A stretch of 64,000 bases of DNA from Candidatus Endomicrobiellum basalitermitum (GCA_031282525.1 JAITDN010000003.1:1-64000); one strand, 5' to 3'; shown: positions 13,473 to 23,400, counted from the stretch's first letter. Program-made: numbers and translations. The notes: generated from the sequence alone by a model not told the origin.

Positions 13473-13651
13473 TAAAATTTACCCAATAGTACAAGTAAAT
13501 ATGAATATATATTGTTAATTGTAAATATAAAATGTTACCTTTAGTTTAAATGTACTACTTCCTAAACAAGAAAACGCATTATTAGAATATCATCAATTAT
13601 TTATAACATTTTCATTATTTGTCAGCTATAAATTTATTTACTTCAGCTTTG

Positions 13652-13680
13652 ATTGTACTTGTTAAAAAGTATTTAGTCAA
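13652..13680 (-). promoter_or_regulatory. Candidate promoter of the ATP synthase operon
   Basis: On the minus strand TTGACT (13675-13680) and TACAAT (13652-13657) are separated by 17 bases, a near-consensus housekeeping promoter. It lies between tRNA-Thr and atpB and would give a leader of about 170 bases. Confidence 0.6.
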
Positions 13681-13687
13681 TATTGCA

Positions 13688-13760
13688 AGCCGATGAGAGG
13701 ACTTGAACCCCTGCCCCATTGCTTACGAAGCAATTGCTCTACCAACTGAGCTACATCGGC
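13688..13760 (-). tRNA. tRNA-Thr (anticodon CGT)
   Basis: A 73-base cloverleaf: acceptor GCCGATG paired with CATCGGC, D arm GCTC/GAGC, anticodon stem ATTGC/GCAAT around loop TTCGTAA, and a T arm with GTTCAAGTC. The CCA end is not encoded. It lies 37 bases downstream of tRNA-Phe, probably one transcript. Confidence 0.95.
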
Positions 13761-13797
13761 ATGTTTAAAACTAACCTTTATAAACTGCATAAAAATA

Positions 13798-13870
13798 TGC
13801 TGAGGGACAGAATTGAACTGTCGACACCAGGTTTTTCAGACCTGTGCTCTACCAACTGAGCTACCTCAGC
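13798..13870 (-). tRNA. tRNA-Phe (anticodon GAA)
   Basis: A 73-base cloverleaf: acceptor GCTGAGG/CCTCAGC, D arm GCTC/GAGC, anticodon stem CAGGT/ACCTG with loop CTGAAAA, and T stem GACAG/CTGTC. Discriminator A, no encoded CCA. Confidence 0.95.
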
Positions 13871-13927
13871 ATATTCTAAAAATACTGGTTACTAATTATT
13901 TTACAAAAATTCCAAATGGATTTTAAA

Positions 13928-14215
13928 TTAATCTTTTTTGCTAAGTTCTTCAAAAATCTTTTTCCCATCTTCAAAAGCTTCATTTATTTTATCTTTCCCA
14001 GAATATATTTTATCACGACTCTCTTTATAAAACTTGTGGCTAGTCTCCTTAAAGTCATTTCCCAAATCGTTAACTCTATCTACTATTTCTCCACCTAATT
14101 TTTTGATATTGTTTCTGGTTTCTTTGCCTGATTTTGGAGCATACAATACCCCCAGAAGGGTTCCTAATAAACCACCTAAAATAAAACCTAAAAGAGTGTC
14201 CTTATTGTCACTCAT
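13928..14215 (-). CDS. YtxH-domain small membrane protein
   Basis: A 95-residue protein with a glycine-rich hydrophobic segment (residues 8-25, LGFILGGLLGTLLGVLYAP) followed by SGKETR and a long charged helix. This is the YtxH/general-stress-protein pattern: a membrane anchor plus amphipathic tail, molecular role unknown. It follows a DUF948-type protein by 15 bases; the two families are often neighbours. Confidence 0.8.
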   Translation of the reverse strand: MSDNKDTLLGFILGGLLGTLLGVLYAPKSGKETRNNIKKLGGEIVDRVNDLGNDFKETSHKFYKESRDKIYSGKDKINEAFEDGKKIFEELSKKD

Positions 14216-14230
14216 TCTCTCCCCACCTCC

Positions 14231-14503
14231 CTATTTCTTGATAATTTTAGAAAGAGTATAAAATAAAACTGATGAAACTGAGGTAAGCAGAGACGAGAAT
14301 CTTCTGCATATTGACGTAAATTTGTTTGAAGTTCTATTTATAAAATCCAGTTCAATATTAATTTTTTTTACTGTATTTTCAATTTCTCTAGCAGTTTTTT
14401 TTATTTGGACTAAAGCAATAATCAGATAGATTGTTCCTATAAGCGCAGATACTCCTATCAAAATGGCTACTATAACAATGATTAATGATTCTATTGGCTT
14501 CAT
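14231..14503 (-). CDS. DUF948-type membrane protein
   Basis: 90 residues: an N-terminal membrane helix (about 7-33) and a charged helix with KIQ/EIENTVKKINIELDFINRT, then a second weakly hydrophobic end. Shape and adjacency to a YtxH gene match the DUF948 family, whose function is unknown. Confidence 0.65.
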   Translation of the reverse strand: MKPIESLIIVIVAILIGVSALIGTIYLIIALVQIKKTAREIENTVKKINIELDFINRTSNKFTSICRRFSSLLTSVSSVLFYTLSKIIKK

Positions 14504-14555
14504 AACTAGTCATTCTAATAAAAACTTATATTTATGTCAAAGGTTTTTTTTATAA

Positions 14556-16580
14556 CTATTTTTTATGCTTAAAAAGTTTGCCAGATTCTATATTTTTTAA
14601 TTCAAACATTTTGTTTCTAAGGACAGATGCAGATTCAAAATCAAGATTATCAGCAGCTTTTTTCATCTCTAACTCTACATTTTTTATTATTTCATTAATA
14701 TTTTTTGGGGTTTCTTCGCACTCGTATTGTTCTTCAGAGATAATATGCTTTATTGACTTATCTCTTGATAAATTTTTAAATTCATCAAGTTCCTGGATAA
14801 TTTTGATTATTGATTTAGGTTTGATATTATTTTTTCTATTATATTCAAGTTGTTTCTTACGTCTTCTATTCATTTCTTTTAAAGCTTTTTGCATTGAATC
14901 TGTTATGGTATCTGCATAAAAAATAACTCGTCCCTCAATATTCCTTGCTGCTCGTCCGCAAATCTGAATGAGTGTAGACTTTGAGCGTAAAAACCCCTCT
15001 TTATCAGCATCTAAGACAACTACTAATGATACTTCTGGTAAATCTAACCCTTCCCTCAAAAGATTTATTCCTACTAAAATATCAAAATGCCCGAGACGCA
15101 AATCTTTGAGTATTTCTATTCTTTTTAAAGTATCTATTTCTGAATGAAGATATTCAACCTTAAATCCTTTTTCTTTTAGATAGGCTGCTAAATCTTCAGA
15201 CATATTTTTTGTAAGTGTTGTAATTAAAACCCTATGTTTTTTCTTAATATTTTTTTTTAGTTCTTGTATTAAATCTTGTATTTGTCCATTTATAGGACGT
15301 ATAATAACCTCTGGATCTAATAGGCCAGTTGGTCTTATAATTAAATCCACTACATGTTTTTTACTTCTTTTAAGTTCGTAAACACCTGGGGTAGCCGAGA
15401 CCATCATAAATTTTTTTATGAGTTTTTCAAATTCTTGAAATTTTAACGGTCTGTTATCTAATGCAGATGGTAATCTAAAACCAAAATCTACGAGTGTCTG
15501 TTTCCTACTTTTGTCACCTTCATACATTCCTCTTATTTGCGGAAGTGAAATATGTGATTCGTCGGCTATTATTAAAAAGTCATTATTTTCTTGTAAGAAG
15601 TAATCTATAAGAGTTGTTGGTCTTGTTCCGGGAGGACTTCCTGATAGATGTCTTGAATAATTTTCGATTCCACCGCATAAACCAGTTTCTTTCAACATTT
15701 CCATATCATACTTTGTTCTTTGTTCAAGGCGTTGTGCTTCAATAAGTTTGTTTTGTGACTTTAATAATTTAAGTTGTTCATTCAATTCTTCTTGTATATT
15801 TTTTAAAGCTTTACTAATTTTGTATTCATCAGTGACAAAAAGTTTTGCAGGATAAATATATATTTTATTTTTTTTATAAAGTGTCTGATATGTTATTGGA
15901 TTAAACTCCTTAATACTTTCAATTATGTTGCCATAAAATTCTACTTTTATGGCAGTTTCAAGGTAGGCTGGGAAAATTTCCAGAGTATCACCTTTAACTC
16001 TAAAAGTTCCCCTTTTAAGTTCGAGTTCATTTCTTTTGTAGTGACTTGCGATTAATTCAGATAAGAGTTTGTTTATAGATTTTTCTTTTTCAACGATTAT
16101 TTCGATACACATATTTTGATAATCTTTTGGAGTGCCTAAATTATATATACATGATACAGAAGCAACTACAACTACATCTTTTCTTTCAAGAAGAGATGCA
16201 GTTGTTTTTAAACGTAACCTATCTATATGCTCATTTATTGAAGCGTCTTTCTCTATATATGTGTCACTTGAAGGGAGATAGGCTTCTGGTTGATAGTAGT
16301 CGTAATAAGATATAAAGTATTCTACGGCATTGTTTGGAAAGAAAGCTTTAAATTCAGAATAAGTTTGTGCTGCTAGAATTTTATTTGGTGATATTATAAG
16401 TGTAGGTTTTTGGAGTTTTTCAATGATATTTGCCATGACAAATGTTTTTCCAGAACCTGTAACACCAAGTAAAACTTGTGAATTTTTACCATTTAAATAA
16501 TTGTAGTATAGTGAATCTATAGCTTCTGGTTGACCACCAGCAGGCTTAAATTTTGAAATCAACTTAAATTTATTTTCCAT
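14556..16580 (-). CDS. uvrB: Excinuclease ABC subunit B
   Basis: Damage-verifying helicase-like subunit of nucleotide excision repair. 674 residues, full length. The Walker A motif GVTGSGKTF is near residue 40, the beta-hairpin region YYDYYQPEAYLP near 92, DESH in the helicase core, the SATPG motif, the motif VI region QICGRAARN, and the C-terminal UVR motif (DFESASVLRNKMFELK) that binds UvrC. It stands alone between a decayed stretch and the DUF948 gene. Confidence 0.98.
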   Translation of the reverse strand: MENKFKLISKFKPAGGQPEAIDSLYYNYLNGKNSQVLLGVTGSGKTFVMANIIEKLQKPTLIISPNKILAAQTYSEFKAFFPNNAVEYFISYYDYYQPEAYLPSSDTYIEKDASINEHIDRLRLKTTASLLERKDVVVVASVSCIYNLGTPKDYQNMCIEIIVEKEKSINKLLSELIASHYKRNELELKRGTFRVKGDTLEIFPAYLETAIKVEFYGNIIESIKEFNPITYQTLYKKNKIYIYPAKLFVTDEYKISKALKNIQEELNEQLKLLKSQNKLIEAQRLEQRTKYDMEMLKETGLCGGIENYSRHLSGSPPGTRPTTLIDYFLQENNDFLIIADESHISLPQIRGMYEGDKSRKQTLVDFGFRLPSALDNRPLKFQEFEKLIKKFMMVSATPGVYELKRSKKHVVDLIIRPTGLLDPEVIIRPINGQIQDLIQELKKNIKKKHRVLITTLTKNMSEDLAAYLKEKGFKVEYLHSEIDTLKRIEILKDLRLGHFDILVGINLLREGLDLPEVSLVVVLDADKEGFLRSKSTLIQICGRAARNIEGRVIFYADTITDSMQKALKEMNRRRKKQLEYNRKNNIKPKSIIKIIQELDEFKNLSRDKSIKHIISEEQYECEETPKNINEIIKNVELEMKKAADNLDFESASVLRNKMFELKNIESGKLFKHKK

Positions 16581-16728
16581 AATATTAACTTGTTTATAAT
16601 TATGTTTGTGACTGGGAAATTATCAAAAAGATATCCTATATTTACTATGGTATGGTTAGGTCTGTTTTTCTATTATTGTAAGCACGTATAATATTCGTCT
16701 GATAATTTATAAAAGGAGGTTCATTTTT

Positions 16729-16905
16729 TTATCTACAATAAATAGCTTCAATTTTTTCAACATAATCATTTAATTCTAAAGGAATCACTATAATTACTGA
16801 AATATTTAAATTCGAACATATATTTTTAAAAGATTTTTTTCTTTTCAATATTACTTCATCAATTTCTCTTGTTACAATTATTAAACGAGTATACTCTATT
16901 AGGTC
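16729..16905 (-). pseudogene. Unassigned coding remnant (possibly IspD-like)
   Basis: A minus-strand open frame without an own start reads VDLIEYTRLIIVTREIDEV, then KNICSNLNIS and VIIVIP, ending at TAA (16729). The alternation of hydrophobic strand, basic loop and helix looks like real protein, and the wording loosely resembles the middle of IspD (a cytidylyltransferase), but key motifs are absent. It follows directly on the surE remnant. Confidence 0.3.
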
Positions 16906-17202
16906 TACTTAGGCCACAATGAGTTGCAAGTGATGAGATTCCTTTTGCTTCATTTGTTCTGGAATAAATTAGATCTATGACTAAAATCTATTTTGTTTCA
17001 AAAAATTAACCCATATTTTATACACAATCAATGGAGGTAACACTTTTATACCTTTCTAGTATTATACTATATTCCGTGCCTGACATTTGACTTTTGGTGA
17101 TAATGACATATGTATTTTTACAAATTCTGGAAAGTTCTTTAATCAAAGGATCAAATCATGACTTTTTATGCCGTTGTCATTTGGAGTTAAGATTTTATGC
17201 AT
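16906..17202 (-). pseudogene. surE: 5'/3'-nucleotidase SurE pseudogene
   Basis: Starting at an ATG at 17202, which overlaps the murG end, the minus strand reads MHKILTPNDNGIKSHDLI, the SurE N-terminus with NDDG changed to NDNG. It then stops and resumes in shifted frames with KELSRICKNTYVIITKSQMS and GTEYSIILER, with TSIDCV and FLKQN, and finally IYSRTNEAKGISSLATHCG, matching the order in SurE (PxxQxSGxxxSITLxxP, GTPADCV, SGTVGAAxxG). At least three stops or frameshifts separate these blocks and the C-terminus is gone. Confidence 0.8.
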
Positions 17203-18254
17203 TTTAGTATTTCATTAACTATTAATTCTTGTGGAAATTTAATAGTATTTTTAACCGCATCATTTCTTATATTTTTTTTTATTGTATATATGGCTTTGTT
17301 TAAATTTTCTTCTGTGAGATTTTTTTCCTCAATTATTGTGACTTTACCATTTTTTTCTATTTCTTTTGCATTCCAATATTGGTGATTGTTAGTAGCATAA
17401 GGATAAGGAACCAAAATTGCTGGTTTTTCTAAAGCTTTGAGTTCAAGTATTGTGCTTGCACCCGAACGACATATAACAATATTACTTGCAGCATAAGCGT
17501 TAGCTATGTTATGCATATAATCAAAAACTCTGTAATCTGGGTTATTTTTGACATTTTCTTGGATTTTAATGTAGCTTTTTAATCCAACTATGTGTAAAAC
17601 TTGGAATTTATCTTTGATGTATAAATCTAACAAGACTCTGCATATAATATCATTGAATTTAGTTGCACCAAGACTCCCACCAAAAACTAAAATTGTAAAA
17701 ATTCCGTTTTTTAATTTTAGTTCTAATACTGCTTTTTCTTTTGAAACTAATAATATATCTTTTCTGATAGGACAACCTGAAACGATAGCGTTTTTGAGAT
17801 TTCCTTTAAAACTTGGAAGACTTACAAACGTTTTATCCACTATTTTATTTAAGAGTGTGTTTGCTTTACCTGGAATGACATTCTGCTCGTGTATGAAAAT
17901 TTTTTTACTTAATATTTTTGCTGCAATAAGTACTGGTATTGTCATGTATCCACCTGTACCGATTATAGCTAAAGGATTCAATTTTATAATTTGTTTTAAT
18001 GCTTTAAAAAGGGAAAATTTCGTTTTGATTAAAAACATCAAAAATTTGAACGAAATTTTTCTCGGCATTCCTGATATATTAAATTCAATATATTTGAATT
18101 GACTATTTTTTAATATTTCTGATGATATTGGATTGTTACTTATGAAAAAAATAGGATCATAACCTTTATTTTTAAATTCTTCTGCCAATGCTATACCTGG
18201 GTAAATATGTCCTCCTGTTCCGCTTGAAGCAATAATTATATTTTTACTTTTCAT
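17187..18254 (-). CDS. murG: UDP-N-acetylglucosamine transferase MurG
   Basis: Converts lipid I to lipid II at the inner face of the membrane. Length 355 is normal. The N-terminal loop SSGTGGHIYPGIALAEE, the second G loop GTGGYMTIPVLIAA, and the nucleotide-sugar site with GGSLGATKFN and ICRSGASTILEL are visible. Its ATG overlaps the ftsW stop by four bases, so it is coupled to the cell-wall operon. The dead surE start overlaps its 3' end. Confidence 0.97.
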   Translation of the reverse strand: MKSKNIIIASSGTGGHIYPGIALAEEFKNKGYDPIFFISNNPISSEILKNSQFKYIEFNISGMPRKISFKFLMFLIKTKFSLFKALKQIIKLNPLAIIGTGGYMTIPVLIAAKILSKKIFIHEQNVIPGKANTLLNKIVDKTFVSLPSFKGNLKNAIVSGCPIRKDILLVSKEKAVLELKLKNGIFTILVFGGSLGATKFNDIICRVLLDLYIKDKFQVLHIVGLKSYIKIQENVKNNPDYRVFDYMHNIANAYAASNIVICRSGASTILELKALEKPAILVPYPYATNNHQYWNAKEIEKNGKVTIIEEKNLTEENLNKAIYTIKKNIRNDAVKNTIKFPQELIVNEILKCIKS

Positions 18255-19402
18255 TTTGTATTATTTGTTTTTCTTTCGTATTGTGATAGATTTATTAATA
18301 TTCCTGCAGCTGCCATAGTTATAATGAGTGATGTCCCACCGAAAGATATAAATGGAAGTGGTAATCCTTTTGCTGGGAATACTCCAGTGGCAACGGAAAT
18401 ATTTATAATAGCTTGAAAAACAATCAAAAAAGTTATTCCTAGACATAAATATTGTGAAAAAATATCAGGCATATATTTGCTCATTTTTATGCCTCTAAAA
18501 AATAAGTACATAAAAAATGCAAGAACTGTACTAGTGCCAAGAAAACCAAGTTCTTCTCCAATTATTGGAAAAATAAAATCGGTATGTGCTTCTGGAAGAT
18601 ACATAAGTTTCATTTCACTTTTACCTAATCCTTTTCCAAAAAAACCTCCAGAACCCAATGCATTTAACGATTGTTTTACTTGATAGGAAGACATATTGAT
18701 ATTTATAAAAGAAGCAATATAATCTTTGAATCTTATGAGTCTATATGGTTTTCTTATAATTTCTTCAGTTACGAAAATAAGTGTTGTTATAAAGCCAGTA
18801 AATACAACTTTTATTTTTATTCCTGCACAAAATAGCATCGCAAAGCAAACACCCCCTATTAGAATAGGTGTTCCCAAATCAGGCTCCAGAGCGATTGGAA
18901 AAACTATAATTAAAATAGTAAATACAAGTGCTAGTAGAGATTTAGATTCTTTGATCAAATTTTTTTTTCTAGATATGAAGTTAGCTGTAGTTAGTATTGT
19001 AGCAATTTTAGCTAGTTCTGAAGGTTGTACGCTAAAATAACCTATTCCTAACCATCTTTTTGCCCCTAATCGCGAACTGCCTAAAAATAGGACTGCAATG
19101 ACTGAAATCAATGAAAACAAGTAAATCCATTTTGTATATTTTTTATAAAAATTATAACTAATCAAAAAACTTGTTATGAACATTAATATGAATCCAACAG
19201 TGATCCAAAGCATTTGTTTTAGAAAAAGTTTATATGGACTTGCCCATCTTAATTCTGCCATAATATTGCTTGATGAAAATACCATAAATGAGCCAAAGAT
19301 AATACATATGCATATTAAAATTATAAGATTAAAATCATATTTATTTAAGTCAATCTTAGACATCATTTTTTTTATTATAGTGTTAAGTTTTATAGATATC
19401 AT
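18251..19402 (-). CDS. ftsW: SEDS glycosyltransferase FtsW
   Basis: Septal peptidoglycan polymerase working with FtsI. 383 residues with about ten membrane helices. The family signatures are present: GAKRWLGIGYFSVQPSELAK in the middle, then ALGSGGFFGKGLG, LPEAHTDFIFPIIGEELG and the C-terminal LPLPFISFGGTSL. It sits between murD and murG, the usual place for ftsW rather than rodA. Confidence 0.96.
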   Translation of the reverse strand: MISIKLNTIIKKMMSKIDLNKYDFNLIILICICIIFGSFMVFSSSNIMAELRWASPYKLFLKQMLWITVGFILMFITSFLISYNFYKKYTKWIYLFSLISVIAVLFLGSSRLGAKRWLGIGYFSVQPSELAKIATILTTANFISRKKNLIKESKSLLALVFTILIIVFPIALEPDLGTPILIGGVCFAMLFCAGIKIKVVFTGFITTLIFVTEEIIRKPYRLIRFKDYIASFININMSSYQVKQSLNALGSGGFFGKGLGKSEMKLMYLPEAHTDFIFPIIGEELGFLGTSTVLAFFMYLFFRGIKMSKYMPDIFSQYLCLGITFLIVFQAIINISVATGVFPAKGLPLPFISFGGTSLIITMAAAGILINLSQYERKTNNTK

Positions 19403-19574
19403 TAGTTATTGTAATTATCTCTAAAATTTTTTTAATAATATGTTTTAGTAGAAAATTTATTACGGAATTAAAATTACAGATTTTGTAAATATAATGATTA
19501 CTGCCAAGTTCTTTTTATGTTTTATATGATTTGTTAATAAACAGAGCTATTATATATTAAAACTTAGATAAAAT

Positions 19575-20891
19575 TTATGCATCTAAACCCCACACAGCTT
19601 TTTTAAACACCTCACCTCGTTCTTCAAAATTTTTAAATTGGTCGAAAGAAGCGCATGCTGGAGAAAGTAGAACTGTATCTCCTATAACGGCAGTTTTAAA
19701 TATTTGTTTTACAGCATTTTCTACATCGTTACAATATATAAATGCAGTATAATCATTTAAATCTTTTTTGATTTTGCTAGATGCTTCGCCAATAAGAAAA
19801 ATTGATTTAACTCTTTGTTTTACAAGTTTTTTTATAGGAGTGTATGTGTTTCCTTTATCGCGTCCCCCCATGATTAGCAAAATGTCTTTATTAAAGGATT
19901 CAAGTGCAACTCTTGTTGAATCAACATTTGTTGATTTTGAGTCATTGTAATAGTTTACTCCGTTTAAAGTCCTTACAAATTCTATCCTATGCTTTACACC
20001 TTTATATTTTGAGATAACTTTCTCTACAATTAACGGATTTATCTCTAATACATAAGAGGCTGCTGTTGCTGCTAAAATATTTTCTATATTATGCATGCCA
20101 ATAATATTAATTTTGGGCTTTATCACAATATTTTTATCTTCAATATTTATAATTATATTGCCGTTATTGTAAAATATCCCGTTTTTTATGTGATTTTTGC
20201 TAAAAAAAATTACTTTTGCCTTAGTCTTTTTAGATATTTTTCTACAAATTTTATCATCATAATTTATTATTGCAAAATCTATATATTTTTGGTTAACCAG
20301 TATATTTTCCTTTGCTTTTATATATGCATTAATTGTTTTGTGATGCTCAAGGTGATCAGGAGATATATTTAATAATATTGATATATTTGGCTTGAAATAC
20401 GGAGTGTCTTCGAGTTGGTAGCTTGAAAGCTCAATTGTAATAAAAGTATTTTCCGTAGTTTTTAAAGCTTTATCTGACAATGGGTAACCTATATTCCCAG
20501 AAACTATAGAATCTTTATGTACTGCTTTTACTATTTTTGAAACTAGATCAGTTGTAGTAGTTTTTCCATTAGTACCAGTGATGGCTATGATTTTCCTATA
20601 TTTTGAATTTTTAAGAGAGAAAGTGAGTTCACTTATAATTTTTATGTTTTTTTTTCGAGCCTTTTTTAAAATAGGAACATTTAAATTAATCCCAGGACTT
20701 TTTATAATAACGTCTGAATTTAAAATTTTATCTGAATGACCTCCGAGTTCTTTTATTATTTTTTTGTTTAAATTTCTTGTTTTTATTTCTTTGCTATCAC
20801 TTGCAAAAACGTTATATCCCAATTTTACTGCAAGATTTGCAGCTGCAATGCCACTTTTGCCCAAACCCAAAATTCCTATGTTTTTTTTCAT
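19575..20891 (-). CDS. murD: UDP-N-acetylmuramoylalanine--D-glutamate ligase
   Basis: Adds D-glutamate to UDP-MurNAc-L-alanine. The start at 20891 gives MKKNIGILGLGKSGIAAA, the natural N-terminal Rossmann motif, and lies 8 bases after the mraY stop. An upstream in-frame start (20957) would overlap mraY and add a non-conserved 22-residue leader. The ATP loop GTNGKTTTTDL, the central-domain region ILLNISPDHLEHH, YNDSKSTNVDST and the final LLSPACASFDQFKNFEERGE are all present. Confidence 0.96.
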   Translation of the reverse strand: MKKNIGILGLGKSGIAAANLAVKLGYNVFASDSKEIKTRNLNKKIIKELGGHSDKILNSDVIIKSPGINLNVPILKKARKKNIKIISELTFSLKNSKYRKIIAITGTNGKTTTTDLVSKIVKAVHKDSIVSGNIGYPLSDKALKTTENTFITIELSSYQLEDTPYFKPNISILLNISPDHLEHHKTINAYIKAKENILVNQKYIDFAIINYDDKICRKISKKTKAKVIFFSKNHIKNGIFYNNGNIIINIEDKNIVIKPKINIIGMHNIENILAATAASYVLEINPLIVEKVISKYKGVKHRIEFVRTLNGVNYYNDSKSTNVDSTRVALESFNKDILLIMGGRDKGNTYTPIKKLVKQRVKSIFLIGEASSKIKKDLNDYTAFIYCNDVENAVKQIFKTAVIGDTVLLSPACASFDQFKNFEERGEVFKKAVWGLDA

Positions 20892-20899
20892 TTTTATAT

Positions 20900-21991
20900 C
20901 TATCTCAATTTCAGTGATGCAAAAGAAAATATTGCGAGAATTATACCAGTTATCCAAAACCTTGTTGTAATTTTCGTTTCAGACATTCCAAGCATTTCAA
21001 AATGATGATGTATTGGCGCCATTTTAAATACTCTTCTTTTTGTTCTTTTGTAATAAAATATTTGTATAAGCACAGAAAGTGTTTCAATAAAAAAAACACC
21101 TCCTACAAAAACTAAAATTAGTTCCTGTTTTATAAATACTGATGTTATACCTAGTATTCCACCTAAAAATAAACTCCCAGTATCACCCATGAAGACTTCT
21201 GCGGGGTATGAGTTGTACCACAAAAATCCAAGGCATGATCCTACAAGTGCGAATAGAAAGATTGATATTTCTCCAGCTCCAGTTACATTTATAATTTTCA
21301 AATAACTTGCTATATGTGAGTGACCAGCAAAGTATGCAAATAAGGCGAGTGTAAAAGCCGAAATAGTTATATTACCTACTGCAAGTCCATCAAGTCCATC
21401 TGTTAAATTTACAGCATTTGAGCTGCCTATAACTATGATAACTACTAACAGCATATATAAACAATGAAGATTCAAAAAAAAATTTTTTAAAAATGGAACA
21501 TTTACTAATGTTGTAAATTCTGAATTTTGAGGGAAAAAACTTAAATATATGGCTAATAATGCAGAGAAAATTGCTTGCCATAGAAGTTTACATTTTTTTG
21601 AAAGTCCTTTTGTATTTTTTTTCTTAATTTTTAAGTAATCATCATAAAATCCTAAAAAAGCAAGCCAGGTGGTTCCTATTAAAAGCCAAATAATAAATCT
21701 GTTGTCAAGTCTAGCCCATAATAGTGTAGACAGAGTTAATGATAAGAATATTAGAATTCCTCCCATGGTTGGGGTATCATTTTTTTTTAAATGTATACTA
21801 GGTCCATCAATTCTTACAACTTGTTTTATCTTAAAATTTGATAATTTATTTATTATGTAAGGACCGGTAATGAAACAAATTAAAAGGCTTGTCAAAATAG
21901 CTCCACCTGACCTAAAGGTTATATATTGGAAAATTTTAAATGATTTACTCGTAAATGTGTTAGTTAAATAGGAAAAAATGTGATATAGCAT
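20900..21991 (-). CDS. mraY: Phospho-MurNAc-pentapeptide transferase MraY
   Basis: Transfers the muropeptide to undecaprenyl phosphate, forming lipid I. 363 residues, about ten membrane helices. The catalytic acidic motifs are visible: GFYDDYLKIKKKNTKGL, NAVNLTDGLDGLA, GDTGSLFLGG, and the cytoplasmic APIHHHFEMLG loop. It begins two bases after murF. Confidence 0.97.
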   Translation of the reverse strand: MLYHIFSYLTNTFTSKSFKIFQYITFRSGGAILTSLLICFITGPYIINKLSNFKIKQVVRIDGPSIHLKKNDTPTMGGILIFLSLTLSTLLWARLDNRFIIWLLIGTTWLAFLGFYDDYLKIKKKNTKGLSKKCKLLWQAIFSALLAIYLSFFPQNSEFTTLVNVPFLKNFFLNLHCLYMLLVVIIVIGSSNAVNLTDGLDGLAVGNITISAFTLALFAYFAGHSHIASYLKIINVTGAGEISIFLFALVGSCLGFLWYNSYPAEVFMGDTGSLFLGGILGITSVFIKQELILVFVGGVFFIETLSVLIQIFYYKRTKRRVFKMAPIHHHFEMLGMSETKITTRFWITGIILAIFSFASLKLR

Positions 21992-21993
21992 TT

Positions 21994-23400
21994 TTAGATA
22001 TCTCTTTGCTTTAGGATGTTATGAAATCTTGTATAAATTTCTTCTAGTTTCATGCCTCTTGAGGCTTTAAATAAAAATACAGAGATATGATCAATAGGGA
22101 TTTGGTTAAGTTTTTTTAAAATAATATTTGTTTCTTTTGTATAAAAAACGTTTTTATTAACTAAAGCTTCTTTTGTATATGAACTCATTTCGCCTATAAG
22201 ATAGATAGAGTTTATGTTTTTTTGGGTATTGATAAATTTTCCAAGCTCGAAATGATAATCAATTGATTTATTGCCAAGTTCAAGCATATCACCAAGTACA
22301 AGATTAATTTTTCTATAAATATAATGTTGTGATACTGCTTGTATTGTTTCTCTCATTGAAGATGGATTTGCATTATAGGCATCATTTATTAAAACAACAC
22401 CACTTTTAGTTGTAATAGTTTCCATACGCATTTTAGGTAGTCTAAAGTTCTCTATACCATGTTTTATTTCATCAAGAGAAAATCCAAAGTTAGATGCACA
22501 AGCAGCAGCAGCTAAGGCATTTGACACATTAAATTTTCCTCTTGCTGGCATTTCGATTTTTATTGATTTTTTATTATAAAAGAGTTCAAAATCTATTTTA
22601 TCAAAAGATAATATTATATTTTTCGCACAAATATCTGCCTCCGTATCACAGGCAAAAGTGGTAACTTTATGACTATTTTGTATTTTGCATGCTTTTTTTA
22701 GAAATTTATCGTCATTATTTATAATAACAACACCGTTTTCTCTTACATTATCAAATAAAATCTTTTTTTCTTTAAATACACCGTTAGGTGAAATAAAGGT
22801 TTCCAAATGTGAAAAACCTATATTTGTTATAATTCCCGCATTTGGTCTTACTATGTTAGATAATATTTTAATTTCGCCATGTGAAGATGTTCCCATTTCA
22901 AAGACAGCATACTTAAAAATCGAAGTTAGATTAAGTACTGCAAGAGGAAGCCCTATCCTATTATTGAAATTGTTTTCATTTGAAAGAGTCTTGGCTTTTT
23001 CATTAAAAATTGAAACTAATATTTCTTTAGTGGTAGTTTTACCGTTTGATCCTGTTATGCCGACTATTTGTGTATTTTGAAATCTAGTAATATATGTTTT
23101 TGCAAGTTTACCGAGAGCAATAAGTGTGTCGTCTGTTTTAACAATTGAAAAGAAGTTTGATGGAATTTTTATAGAATCAACTTCGCTTTTTGAGCATACT
23201 ATTGCTGCTGCGCCTTTGAGAATTGATTCTTTTATAAAATTGTGACCATCATAACGATTTCCTTGTATTGCAAAATATACATCACCCTCTTTTATTGTTC
23301 TTGAATCTATAGAAATACCTGTTATAGGGAGATCAAGATTGCCTATTATAAACTTTCCGTCAATAGCTTGTATTAAATCTCTGAGATAAAATAACTCCAC
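21994..23400 (-). CDS. murF: UDP-MurNAc-tripeptide--D-Ala-D-Ala ligase
   Basis: Adds the D-Ala-D-Ala dipeptide. 468 residues: N-terminal domain (GISIDSRTIKEGDVYFAIQGNRYDGHNF), ATP loop GITGSNGKTTTKE, NIGFSHLETF, INDAYNANPSSM, and the C-terminal domain with LVLGDMLELG. The start is GTG placed directly after the murE TAA, with an AAAGAG ribosome-binding site inside murE, so translation is likely coupled. Confidence 0.96.
   Translation of the reverse strand: MELFYLRDLIQAIDGKFIIGNLDLPITGISIDSRTIKEGDVYFAIQGNRYDGHNFIKESILKGAAAIVCSKSEVDSIKIPSNFFSIVKTDDTLIALGKLAKTYITRFQNTQIVGITGSNGKTTTKEILVSIFNEKAKTLSNENNFNNRIGLPLAVLNLTSIFKYAVFEMGTSSHGEIKILSNIVRPNAGIITNIGFSHLETFISPNGVFKEKKILFDNVRENGVVIINNDDKFLKKACKIQNSHKVTTFACDTEADICAKNIILSFDKIDFELFYNKKSIKIEMPARGKFNVSNALAAAACASNFGFSLDEIKHGIENFRLPKMRMETITTKSGVVLINDAYNANPSSMRETIQAVSQHYIYRKINLVLGDMLELGNKSIDYHFELGKFINTQKNINSIYLIGEMSSYTKEALVNKNVFYTKETNIILKKLNQIPIDHISVFLFKASRGMKLEEIYTRFHNILKQRDI

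Noticed and set aside
13601-13680. 19-codon frame overlapping the atp promoter as an atpI remnant
   Set aside because: Too short, and the sequence is better explained by the promoter.
18261-18446. Minus-strand frame inside ftsW
   Set aside because: Shadow of the ftsW coding sequence in another frame.
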